Assembly: GCA_019787685.1 (NCBI GenBank)
Contig: JAHNUO010000053.1
Coordinates: forward strand, 44,596 to 108,595
Length of the DNA: 64,000 nt
DNA from: Chiua virens
Lineage: Eukaryota; Basidiomycota; Agaricomycetes; Boletales; Boletaceae
Reading direction: 5' to 3'
Position numbers and translations under genes: made by a program. Of the stretch, positions 12,772-23,759 are shown piece by piece. The notes under the pieces are model-generated. The model worked only from the letters and a program-made list of their open reading frames with translations, had not been told where the DNA came from and made no database searches. The first letter of the stretch is position 1, and each line of letters begins with the position of its first letter.

Positions 12772-14470
12772 GAGATCGTGGTTCAGCTTGTATCATGGAG
12801 GTCATTATGCTTGCAGATACACCAAACAACACTGTTCTTGGGGGTAATGAAGGGTGGGATATATGGTCTGCGTCGAAGATGGGTGTCGCGATGATGGACG
12901 CCAAATTGTTATTACTTACATAATTCGTTTTCCACAGCCGTGGCCAGCATGAAGGTCTGTCTCTGGAATCCTTCCCCTTACCCCGCACTTGGTGTCCTGA
13001 AAACCTCACCTGGCTGTGACCAAAATTTTCGCCTATGCGTGGCAGCAAGTCGGAATGGATGTGGGCCTGTCTAGGGGCCTTTTGCTCGCCCAAGAGCCCT
13101 CGCCCAAACCCACCTCCTCTGAACTGCATGAGACTGCGAACGAGACTTTCGGCTGCGCGCGACAGCCAGTCGGAAGAGACGAACGTGGTCTGCATGGGTG
13201 CTCTCCTGAGGCCCTCCACCCAGCAGTCCGCTTGGTCCTGCATTGCAGCGTGAAGAGGCCTAGGGCCGTTGCCGTTCATGGTGGACTCATCAAGTAAGGA
13301 GAGTGTCGGATACCTGACAACTTGAAGGAGAAGAGTGCCAGATTTTTCGGAAACAAAGTAAACATTTCCCGCGGGTCTGTTTGCACACTCTGGTGACCTC
13401 ATACTAGACAGGCTGGTCAGCAGACTACCTTTTTCTTGCTCCACATCGTTGTCGACGATGTTTGCCCTTCGTTGTGGCCATTTACAGAGCCCAAGATGCT
13501 CGAGAAGGCCCCATCAACACTGTGGTCCTTCAAGTCGCTCTTTTTATGGCATCGTCGCAGCTCTCAATGTTGATGGCAAAATCGTGCCGCAGGCTTTGCA
13601 GTTTGTTGGTATTTGAGCTTGACCAAATGCGGGCGGTCTTGTCAGATGCATCTGTCGTGATTCTTGTCCTGTCTGAGCAACACGTCAGCCGCATTTACCT
13701 TCCCTGTGTGCCCTCTCGGCCATGTCACGACCCTTCTGCTCTGCACGCCAAACACCCTCACAACTCCATCATCCGATTTGCTGATGTGACCCCTTCACCA
13801 TCTTGTGATGCCGCAATGCTGTACACCGACGACCCCGTACCCATTGGCATCCCATCTCCCTGCCGCTGTCTACCCTCCAACTCCAACATCGAATCTTTCC
13901 TTCCAATCCACCACACAAGACACGCTTCGATCTCGATCTCTTCATCAGGAGCCGATCCCCCCTTCGCAACGCCGCCAGCCATAAGAACAGCTGAATATAT
14001 GTAAAGTTTGCGGTCGATTTCGATTACCTTCCCTCCTACCTTTGCCTGCCCTTGCTGGACCCGGCGGCGCTCTCATTCGGCTCTAGCTTCTTGTCAGTGC
14101 TGTCCTCTCGATGCTTCCTGCCACCTACTCACCTCTTCTTCGTGCCAGCATTCAAGCTAATCTCGAAAACACCACCAACGGATGCAAGTCCGACACAGGG
14201 GATTAGCGTGCGGGTGTTGACTCGCAGCAGCCCTTTACCTCACAATCCACGCATCTTTGTCCCGTCACAGCTTTGGCGCCTGTTCTCGTATGGGGCGCAC
14301 CTTTCTACCCCCATTGCGTTTGTCCGTCCACCTACTCCCTGCTCATTCCCAGAGACAGAATGTTGAACTGTCGCGAAGTTCTCCTAGTCTCTTGCACCCC
14401 TTGCCTATACCACGTTCAGTCCTGTACCACTCGAATAGCGTACCGTTCGCCCCTAATTGACTTGCTGGAC
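12772..14470. other. Unassigned stretch with long open frames
   Basis: There are open frames on both strands but nothing I can name. On the minus strand about 12940-13440 is open (LLQVVRYPTLSLLDESTMNG, then ADCWVEGLRRAPMQTTFVSS). On the plus strand 13462-14004 is open (HVSRIYLPCVPSRPCHDPSA) and 14052-14366 has AHLSTPIAFVRPP. The plus part vaguely recalls a WD-propeller protein, but no diagnostic repeat is clear. Given the neighbours, more gene relics are the likely content. Confidence 0.25.
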
Positions 14471-16290
14471 AAACGCCTCACCTTGGACCCTGCATGACAT
14501 CACCTGGTATGTCAGTTTCAAGAATGACCACCCAGAGACCATCGCAATTTAACAATTCTGCAGTTCCGCACCGATGTTCAAGTTTCTGAACCCTTCTTTC
14601 AAGACAACTTGTTTGTTCCACAGTGAGTTACACCCCCATCTTTATCCCAACGTATCTTAACCACGATCAGCATCCTACCTTCATAACTATTGGATACCCT
14701 TTATCGTGTTCTCGCATTGGGGGTTTTGACACCCTTGTCAGAATTTGAACATCAAACTTCAACTTGGAGGTATTTAACATGCCAGTAAGTGGCGTTTTCG
14801 TCACTGCACTTTTCTTATGCACCATTCATCTAGCCATTGCATCGCCACTGGGATTACCCAGGATTCCCATGCAGACGAGGGTCAGTCATGTGGTTGCTGT
14901 CGCAAGCCCATCAGCAAGGGTGGTGATTACATTGCCTCAAGCAGGCCATGTCATCAAAGGTGAGCAGTTATGCATTGTTTGATCAATTGGCTCACAGGAT
15001 GTCACGAAGGCAAAATGGTTTGTCAGGAGTGTTTCAACCATTATCTATGGTCCCTGAGCACCATTGTGCCATGCGTACATGCGTCAAGCATGCTTCAGCG
15101 TGCCACCTTCCCAAGGATACCTGGTGCCATAAGTGGTAAGTTCTCTTGATGTATGAACGAGGTCAGCTTTTCATTTACATTTTCTCCATTGGCAGTGCCT
15201 GATCAGGAGGTTGTACAATGCTCTGTTGCCGCAGCGCAGTCCCCAAGGTATGTTCATATATGCTATGTATGTTACACTCGCCTTATCCGACACCCTAGCA
15301 TCCACCAACCCTCCTCCCAGGCCAGTCGTCTCTATATCAGGGCTCATGTTGCCTCCCTTAGCCGTGCTGTAGTCGGGGTTGAATAAACAGGGTCCCCATG
15401 TTTATGTACTGAATGCCTGGCAAGCACCACCAGCAGGGTTCTATATCGGAATAAACTGGCTAACAAGTTTGGTAAACGTGGAGCAAAATTTAGCTCAGGG
15501 CTACTTCTCACCCTAGTCCAGCATTGGTAAAATTCCGTGGGTATATACGCTGAGTGTAATCTGAGATTGTTGCATTGAAGTAGGATCCGACTCTGATGGG
15601 CAGAGTTCATCCCAGTACTTCAGCACGAGTGCGAGCCAATGAAGACGATAGATGATCAGTTTGAAGTACTTCTCGTAAAAAAGATGGGATACGAAAATCA
15701 TGGCACCCGCCATCTGCAGCCACTGTAGAGACCAACACCAAGCCGCCATCACCCCCGTCTCCGATGTCGACATCACCGCCAATAATTCTAGTTACAGTTT
15801 CTTGAGGTCTTGACACACTGAAATTATGAGAAGGGAAGTGGTGGTAGTCCATGTGGCACAATAGGAAAAGCGAGGAGTGTGAACCCAATGTTGAAAGCTC
15901 AAAAATCAGGACCAAGTTGTAAGCCTACTACAGCACACGCATTCCATCCTGCATTCCATCTCCTGACACGACGTCATCCAACAATGTCATTCCCCTCTTC
16001 AGAGACATATATGTACGAACCAGCTACGATAGATCACAACTCACTTTTGTCTTCCCGTTTGCTCTCACCAGTACCGTTACGCTCGTGCACGTTCTGTTCC
16101 CATTCGAGCGCGCTGTAGTGTTACCGCCCTCCCAGGCGGTTTCCACAAGTGCCATGAGGTGCCATGGTTTGGTGACTTCCGCTCAAGGACTACATCCGAG
16201 AACTTTGGACTTTCAGAACGGGGGTCTCACCTCAACATCACATAAATACAGGCTACTGGGAATAGCATGATATACGTCTATCAGTACATT
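14471..16290. other. Stretch without a recognisable gene
   Basis: Short open frames only. A plus-strand start at 14782 gives a hydrophobic, signal-like N-terminus (VFVTALFLCTIHLAIA), and GT..AG-like boundaries follow near 15136-15198, so a small multi-exon gene is possible but unsupported. The end near 16290 is the 3' side of the TET/JBP-like gene. I see no terminal repeats that would bound a transposon carrying that gene. Confidence 0.3.
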
Positions 16291-16294
16291 CAGG

Positions 16295-19040
16295 CTAACA
16301 GAAGTAGTTATTTTCACTCCAGTAGTTTCTGTTTCCCTCTGTTCCCCCCCATAAATCCATGCCCCGGTCAGTATGAAATACAAAGGATGCCCTCCTTCCA
16401 ATGTAATCCAAGTTGAAGTGGGTGGATTCACCTGATCGGAACACCACAACGTCGCCACTTCCAAGCTCTAAAACCAACCCCTGCTCTACCAAAACAAGGG
16501 CTCCTCCTTCAAAGTCTCCAATGGGAATCACGACACAGATGTTCTTGTCCATGGCATCACGATGCGCCTCGGAACGGATGTTGAGATTGACCACCAAGGA
16601 TAAAAACGGCCTTGCTGGAGGTTCATACCCTCCTGGGAGACCTTCCGTCAACTTTACGAGGATTTCATACTCTTCAGATAAGTAGGCTTTTAGCTGGGGG
16701 TCATAGCCTAAGTATAACATTCTAAGGGGCAGACATCACCGCATACCAAATTTTCAACCCATTCAATCATGCTATCAAATGCACCCTGCAGCTTTTGGAA
16801 GCTGGCTTGGTTCTCAAACGTTTCTGCTGACATGTAGGGAATTTGTTGCGTGTGATTCGTCTTGGGCTTGTTGAATAAACGAAGCCGATGTGGATGAACA
16901 TCTTGAGGTGCTTCAGCCCCCTATTGTGGTAGTCCATCTCTTAGATGTTAATATTTCATAAAAGATATATAGCGTACCGTCGTGACGTATCGGTTGTAAA
17001 TGGCGAAATGGATACTCTCGAAGGGTTGGGCAGCCTGTTGGAAAGTGTCCCTTTCAGTTAAAATGGGCTCTGTGTCAAATGCCGCAGTCAACTTCTCTAC
17101 TAGACTGTTCTTTAGAATTGCCGGCATCTCACTACACACAAGCACCATGAGACTCTGGTCATCGTTTCTGATCTCAAAGGTCTGCCTGCATTATTAAATA
17201 TAAGTTCTTATCATTACACGTCAGAGAATAGCACACAATCACCTTGGGAACTTGGTGACCGGGACTCGTAAAAAGGAATTTTCTTGTTTGACTCCATCTG
17301 AATAAAACTCCTCGAGCTGCACAGATCATCTGTCAGAACATGTGTCATGTGAGAGAAATGGCAATGTACCTTCTCCTGAAAATCGAAAATAGAAGATACC
17401 CTAGGAGACAAAGAAGCCAAGCGACGCTGAGCGTTCGTCCATTCAATATTATCATTTCCTTGTAGTCCTGCATTTGCACGCTGCTTGTTCTGAACATGGT
17501 TCGGATTGAAGGAAGAGGATATCTTGAACATTGTCATCGTCATTTGGTTGGCGGATTGGGTAGGACCAGATTGAGGGGTGCCCTCAAATGCTATCAAGGA
17601 GCTATTCGTAGGAATGCCAAGGTCAGGAGCTGATAAATCCTGCTGTTTGTGGGTTTCTAACCTTTCTTCAACATTCTCTGGATCCAAACATGTCGCCCAC
17701 GCCTGTTTGTCTCTCTCAGGCAACACAAAATTTCTATATCAAAGAACGAGGCTCGTTACAATCCAGATATAATTTGGTAACACACACCGGTGTTTGATAG
17801 TGTCGAAGAAAGAATCAGTACCAATGATGTCGGTACTGTCCAGCAAATTGTTTCCCGTCCCGATTGAATCGACCTTCAATTTGAGAGGCAGCAGCTTTCG
17901 TAGACATGCAATGGATGGAATTAGAATAGTAGTAATGAGATAAGGTGTCTCTGTGCAACGTTTGTGAGTACTGGGGAGCAGGAGACGAATGATTTACTAC
18001 TTGCGAGATGTTTTCGGCTGTCTGAGCATTTTTGCAATTTCCCAGGGAATCTGGCCAGGGAGTCTGGCTGCATCCACGCGAAGGTTCAAGGCTGCAACAA
18101 GTATCAGAAAATGGAAAGAACCACCAGCCGCAAGATACATGAGTCTGTGGCCCTCAGCAATCCATCTGGCGAAAGTGGAATACCCGGGAGAAGACGGAAG
18201 GTTCAGTTCGGGGATCTTCTCTTCATGGAAGCGTTGGATGCTAGTGATATGCGGTGAGTTGTCCATGACGCTGGCCCAGGAGGTACTGTGAGCTTAATGT
18301 CTTCCAAAGCAACGCTGGACTCACCGTTGACAATTGACGACCAGTTGGATGCGGTCGAGCATCATAGCAAATTCATCTCCACCGGTCCCTTGACATCGTT
18401 GGATTGTGGCTGCCAGTGAGTTGACCAGAACAATCTGAAAACCTTGAACCCGATTCCTAAATTCTTCTGCCCATCCGGCGAGTTTTGCATGACTGACGCC
18501 AGCAAGCTCAGCAATAAATGAGTGAGCAGAGTGGTTGACACAATGGGCAAAGTCAGGAGCTGTCACCCAACGTTGTTCCATGCAAGCTGTACTTGATGCT
18601 GCGGTTTTGCGTCGTTTCTTTTTTCGTCCGCCCCGAGAGCATCTTTTACTGGCATGAACATTTATTGGTGGGTCTTCAGGGTCTGAGGCTGGGTCAGGAT
18701 CCGTTTCTTCAGCTAGGGCTAGCAGCTCCCTGTCAAGACTGCTTTCCCGCAGAGGCCATGATTCGCTATCTTCTACTACCGTGCCTTCCATATCGGTATC
18801 CGTGTCTGATTGACAGTCACGAGGCCGTGGCGGGCACAAAGGCACGGTTGATGGTAAGTGGGATCCTTCTGTGGATAAGCCAGTGCTGGTGGACTGGGCG
18901 TCACGGCTATGACGAAGAGCTGCAAGGCGGCAAGCCAGGCTTGACGCATCAGAGGAAGGGCCCAGCAACTGGACAGCAGATTCAAGCAAATTTAATTCAG
19001 CATCACTTACCTGCAGGGTGAATGCCTCAGAGAAGGCCAT
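16295..19040 (-). CDS. TET/JBP-like 2-oxoglutarate/Fe(II) dioxygenase, multi-exon
   Basis: A putative nucleic-acid base oxygenase. The C-terminal exon carries the double-stranded beta-helix signature: the Fe-binding HxD in RSEAHRDAMDKN, IPIGDFEGGALVLVEQGLVL, GSGDVVVFRSGESTHFNL (distal His), then GRRASFVFHTD with the Arg expected to bind 2-oxoglutarate. Family knowledge: Agaricomycetes expanded TET/JBP genes that act on 5-methylcytosine and often travel with KDZ transposons. The N-terminal exon (19040-18325) is acidic, with SDTDTDMEG and the basic stretch GRKKKRRKTAASS, a likely nuclear signal. Introns at 18324-18286, 17801-17740, about 17370-17316, 17230-17172, 16978-16921 and 16743-16700 have clean GT/AG ends and keep phase. 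The junction near 18000-17970 is uncertain because the obvious intron is only 30 bp. No stop or indel is seen in the catalytic half. An alternative is a different DNA/RNA dioxygenase clade. Confidence 0.72.
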
Positions 19041-19410
19041 GGACGACTTCGCAAAGTACTGCCAAGGAATGTGTGAAAGTTTGAGCTCAATGTTTCTCTC
19101 ACTGGTGAGAGAAACATCGAACCCAGGCTGGGACGTGGGAAACTTAAGCCAACTCTTTCCATACAGTCTAGGCTACCTACAATGTAATAAATATACTTTA
19201 TCCTAGCCATAACCTTGCCCTTGTGAGACATGATTGGTTGGATGAGCATCTCTTCTTCAGGGTGACACATCCATGTTTCAGTATCTATAATCCAGAAAAC
19301 AAAAAAGCTGTGTATGTTTGTCCGTTCATGAGATTCTGTTGGAGAATCCTGGATGCTACTCACGTTGTCATATCGACCCAATGTGAGCATCATATCCGCC
19401 CAATGAAAAG

Positions 19411-20484
19411 CATGGGCCATAATCGTCCGACGAGAATACGCGTGTTTGTTCTTATGCATGCTTCTGGGTCGCTCTGAAGGTGTTCAATATGCCGCAGAAG
19501 GTCGTTGTTGAGAATGCGATTGCTAAGCTGCACTCACCATGTTTGAGAAGCATCGGGTGGATGTGGTGGCTCTGCGGTCTCCAGTGGGGGATGCGTAGGG
19601 TTGAAGACAGAGTGTAGAAGGAGGCCAAGTGGATAGCCGTCCACGGCAGACACTGGACTACTCGACGCACCATTAATGTGGGGTTCAGCGAGCACACTGA
19701 ACTGACTCACTCCTTGAATGCGGACCAGCCGCTCTTCTTGACCTCCGGCGGCGTGAAGCTCATCGATCCCGGAAGCAATCCACCCATCGTCTAGAGTGAA
19801 CTACGTTAATGAAGGTGAGCATGCCTTGACTAACACGAACTTACATAGAGCACCGGGTTGTTGTCTTTGGGGTTGCTCAAGACTTCAAACCACCCAACCT
19901 CCACTCTCCGGACGGTGATATGAAGATTGCGTTTGGCCTGACGCTGCCGTGGGTCATTGATGAACGTGAGGGCGACCTATGTAGAACCACGTATATCGTA
20001 ACAGTAGTATAGAATTGTAGAAGACATACCGATATTCGATGCAACCCCCAGTCGTGTTATTCCTGCTGGCTCTTGGATGCCCATGCCTGCAACATGGCTG
20101 ATAGCGGTCGGACGCGTTCCGTCATGATGAAAATTGCAGTTTCCGATTCGACGACGTCCATGAATTTGAGCACGTCAGGATGCCGGATGGTACGTAGCTT
20201 GCGCAGCACATTCTTGGTGAGCGGGATCGTAGACTTGTTGAACGGGTGTACGAAGTCGTACTCAAAAACTGAAACATGGCTACCATCGTCCTATGTGTTG
20301 GTGAGGTTAGTCTGTATCAGAGTTGGAACATGTGTGACTGTACATGTTTCGTGGCATCGTCCAAGACCCAAAGTGTTTCGCAGGAGGGGACCTTTGGACC
20401 GAGGGTGAATGGTAAGTTGATACCAGATTTTTGGACGACTCGGGTTGATACAGCTGCTGAACCGAGATTGCGCAGATAGTCCAT
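19411..20484 (-). pseudogene. SCY1: SCY1-like (SCYL1) pseudokinase relic with internal deletion
   Basis: SCYL1 proteins are kinase-fold plus HEAT-repeat factors in COPI traffic and tRNA export. The start MDYLRNLGSAAVSTRVVQKS is at 20484, followed by INLPFTLGPKVPSCETLWVL. After an intron come FEYDFVHPFNKSTIPLTKNV and LRKLRTIRHPDVLKFMDVVE (TER-type loop downstream). Next are FEVLSNPKDNNPVLY near 19855-19905 and GYPLGLLLHSVFNPTHPPLE near 19600-19650. The reading then jumps directly to a HEAT segment, ILNNDLLRHIEHLQSDPEAC and IRTNTRILVGRLWPM, ending near 19411. Frames change around 19930 (the expected GNLRTNSVFISPSGEWK region is scrambled), and the portion between kinase and HEAT repeats is lost. 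It ends about 370 bp from the TET/JBP-like start codon. Confidence 0.75.
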
Positions 20485-21212
20485 ACCGAGTGCCACAAAC
20501 TAAACGTCGAAGCTCTTGCTGTGGGCAGTGCCAAGTGATGGTGACCAGCGGCCAAACTTGAAGAACAGTGATAGGTGAGAGGGGATGTAGCATTTGTCTG
20601 TGTTGGAAGACGGCGAGCGCGGGAAAGTGTGACTTAAGTCAGACGAGATAAGATGGGGGAATTGGGACTCGAGCCTTTTATCATTCTTCGAGATGTAGCT
20701 AGTCTTATATACTGTTCTATTGTATTGGCTAGTGTAGCCCCTCTGATTAGTGAGATGATTAGTGATGATTTATATTGCCTGACTACTCGGTCGAGTGTGG
20801 CTTGTACACTTGTCTCAGATTGATTCCAACAGTCTGAAATATGGTAAACAATGATGCTGGTATCGTATGGTGCATGATCTGGATATTTCTATTGAACTCT
20901 TGGCTATCTTCTATACCAGCGAATTCTATGATCTATGTCTAAGGTGGTAGCCCGTCGAAAGAAACGAAGAAAAGATAGCAAGTCTAGTCTTTTGCGTTAC
21001 CGTGAATCGTCCAACGACAGATGTGGTCTGTAATTTGACTGAGTGCGTTTGAAGAACAGCAACGATGCTTCAACTGGTTGTTCGACCAAAGCTCCTTGGA
21101 GGGAAAGTGAATGAGATGTATTGAAGATATCTCTATGGTATGATTCTTACGGTTTTGAAGCGCTTAGCGCTCATCGATTCGTTGACCGCAATCGCTTTTA
21201 CTGGAACGCTAT
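20485..21212. other. Spacer without a recognisable gene
   Basis: Nothing I can support. It separates the divergent SCY1 (-) and KLHDC4 (+) relics and could hold old promoter sequence. A short basic run (VARRKKRRKDSK) near 20950-20990 might be the remains of the lysine-rich N-terminus typical of KLHDC4 proteins, but this is weak. Confidence 0.3.
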
Positions 21213-23285
21213 AGTGGCGAGTTTTCTTCCTTGTATCAAAACAGCTTCCATCACTACCGCAACTTTTGGATTTTTGACATCCCAATGCACAGTTGGGAAA
21301 GAATTGAGACCAAAGTACGACCGAGCGCACGTTCAGGTCATCGGTACGGTCGGGTTTGTATATACTGTGCTCTATCGGCTCAGTGACTTCTTTTCATGCA
21401 TACAGAATGGCGATGTGGAAACATTCATTTCATTGTCTTAATGTTTGGCGGGTTCTATGATCCTGGACACCGAGGTGAGTATATGCTATTCCACAACCTG
21501 TTTGAGTTCAGTCAGTGCACCTAGCCCAGTACCTCAATGATACATGGATATTCGATACGCAAGAGTACTAATGACGTCAAATTGAGTTCAAAGAGTCCGA
21601 ACGAAAGCCGTCGTATGTTTCTCCACAAATCTGGGCTTGTTGTCGCTGAAAGTGGTACCAACAGTCCTCGCAGCGGCTTCTCTTTTCTTCCGACGTCGGA
21701 CGGCATCGCGCTCTACGGTCCGTCGTGACATCCTCTGGCAAGTGCGCGTAATTGAAATGATTCACATTCTATCTTCAGGCGGTTATTGCAATGAATACAC
21801 CAAAGGAAAACGACCCGTTGGTGTCATTCTTGATGACACCTGGCTCCTCAAGTACGATGGATTCCATTTCCGTCCTGTACGCACGTGTGCTGATGACACA
21901 CAGAATGACCCTCGATCCCGCCCTTCCAACCCCACTCGCACTGAAATGGGAAAGACGCAAGACAGTGTCATCGACGCATATGCCGACTGCGCATGCGGGG
22001 TGTAGGATGGCACTCTGGTTGGCGAAGAGCACCGGGGTCATGTTTGGATGGGTGACGGACGAGGAGCGGGTAGAGGAAGGGTTAGAGAGCGCGTTTTGGA
22101 ACGATTTGTGAGTTTGCGATTTAATTGGTGACAGAGATGATGACAATCGGTGTATTTTTACGAATGGAAGGTATGGATACCAGCTGGGAGGTAACGGTCG
22201 ATGGATTGCAATGCATCTCAAAAGACCGAAAAAGAAAGGTGGGGGTAAAAAGAAACAACCCAAGCGTGGGGGAGTGATGCAGTCGACGCTTGATCATGAC
22301 GAGGAACTGGAAGATGATAATGCAACACAGGCAAGTCCGATATCACACTTGCATTCAGAACGTTCATTCACCCTGCTTCCTAGGTTACTTCTACGCTGGC
22401 GACACAACCCAATCCGGAACCTGAGCATGATGACGACGCTGGTCCCGACGACCCAAACTCGACGAGACCGATGCCGCGCTACAATGCCATGCTCGCAGTG
22501 CTCCGGAATACGTTGTACATGTCAGTCGATCCTCACCATGCGACTCATATGGAACCTCACGCTTTGTTGTTATACAGCTATGGGGGCATCTTTGAGTTGG
22601 GCACACGCGAGTATACGCTGGACGATTTTTATACCTTGCAGTTGGACAAATTGGACCCGTTTGTGTGTCTCAAGTCTAGTGGGATCGTTATTCCAACCGA
22701 GGCAGAGGAGAGCAGTGATGATGAACATGAAGAAGGTGAAGGTGGAGGAAGTGACAAGGACGAAGGTGAAGATGAGGACAGCGAAGGAGTGTCAGACTCA
22801 GAGGATGAGAGGTGAAGGAGAAGGAAGACAAAAGGCAAGGATAAAAAAGGGAGAAGAGAGGTGGAGGACAGTGGAGAAGAGCCAGAAGGGGTCATTGAAA
22901 CCGATGCAAAACCGGGAGCGCCAAGTGAAACATTGGAGGCTGAAATGCCTGTCGACAAGGTATGTTATATAAACACAGGTATACTGTCAGTTGATATCAT
23001 CCGTGCTATACTAGGACCTACGGGCCCGAGCGACAGTGTTCATGGGGGTCGCTGAAAGGAACACGACGCGCTCTGCAGAAGACGTGATCAGTACGCCAGC
23101 GCCGGGGGAGACGTTGGCCACGTTCTATGCGCGTTCCCGTGCGCGTTTTCCATGTGATCCATGCTCTTCATTGACTCTAGCCATAGGCAAGTACTGGGCA
23201 CAGAAAGCCCATCAGGAACAAGCCAGCGATAGTCGGAGTAAGCAATTACGGCGGGATGGATTTGGACTTGCTGAAGCACGATATG
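21213..23285 (+). pseudogene. KLHDC4: KLHDC4-type kelch-repeat protein, degraded
   Basis: Kelch proteins of the KLHDC4 group form beta-propellers; the cellular role in fungi is poorly known. Blades visible in order: GEFSSLYQNSFHHYRNFWIF with RIETKVRPSARSGH (21213-21340); RMAMWKH and FGGFYDPGHR; YLNDTWIFDTQEY; SGFSFLPTSDGIALYGGYCN with GKRPVGVILDDTWLLK; KWERRKTVSSTH and MALWLAKSTGVMFGWVTDEE; YGYQLGGNGRWIAMHLKRPK. After an intron come RYNAMLAVLRNTLYM, YGGIFELGTREYTLDDFYTL and an acidic tail (EESSDDEHEEGEGGGSDKD). The C-terminal RRDGFGLAEARY motif ends at 23282. The 5' exons are missing. Lesions include TAA after TQEY (about 21572) and TGA after DSEDER (about 22814). Many intron borders remain correct, so decay is fairly recent. 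Confidence 0.8.
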
Positions 23286-23759
23286 GTGAGTCGATCATGC
23301 CAGGATTCTGGTTGTCTCGCGCTCAATCCGAGATGAAGTTGCAGGCTGGGAGAGATGGTGGGGTAGGTGGGCAGAGTCGGAATCATCGTTGATGGAGCGG
23401 GGCGTCCCAGGACGCTCTTTTCGTCCACAATAGCCATCACCGGGGCTCCATAGGTCGTCATTCACTATTACAGAATCATCGCACTGGAACGTTGTAAGTG
23501 CACAAGGGTTCGTGAATTCGAAAGAGAGCTAGGAATGTTGTGTGGATTGCCAATAGTGGCGGTAGCATTCTAGTCATAGGAGTGAAACACTTCCGTCCTG
23601 GGTTATTCTCAAAAATGGCAGCGTGGCGTGAACGGAGGAATGAGAGGGCTCAGGAGCGTGACAGTCTGTCACACAACTCGACCTGCTCTTTGACCACGGC
23701 ATGACTCTAACCGTGTGTTACTTGATCAACCCTCTTTCAAACGCTGACAACAAATTCAG
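23286..23759. other. Spacer without a recognisable gene
   Basis: No family match and only short frames. The first part may be decayed 3' sequence of the kelch gene. Confidence 0.3.

Noticed and set aside
16295..20484. KDZ transposon carrying the TET/JBP-like gene
   Set aside because: No KDZ transposase motifs, zinc-binding cysteine cluster or terminal repeats seen between 14.5 and 21 kb.
22211..22972. Single 253-codon plus frame as a separate gene
   Set aside because: Its first part is the kelch protein exon; beyond the intron near 22331 the frame is out of phase with the conserved kelch reading.
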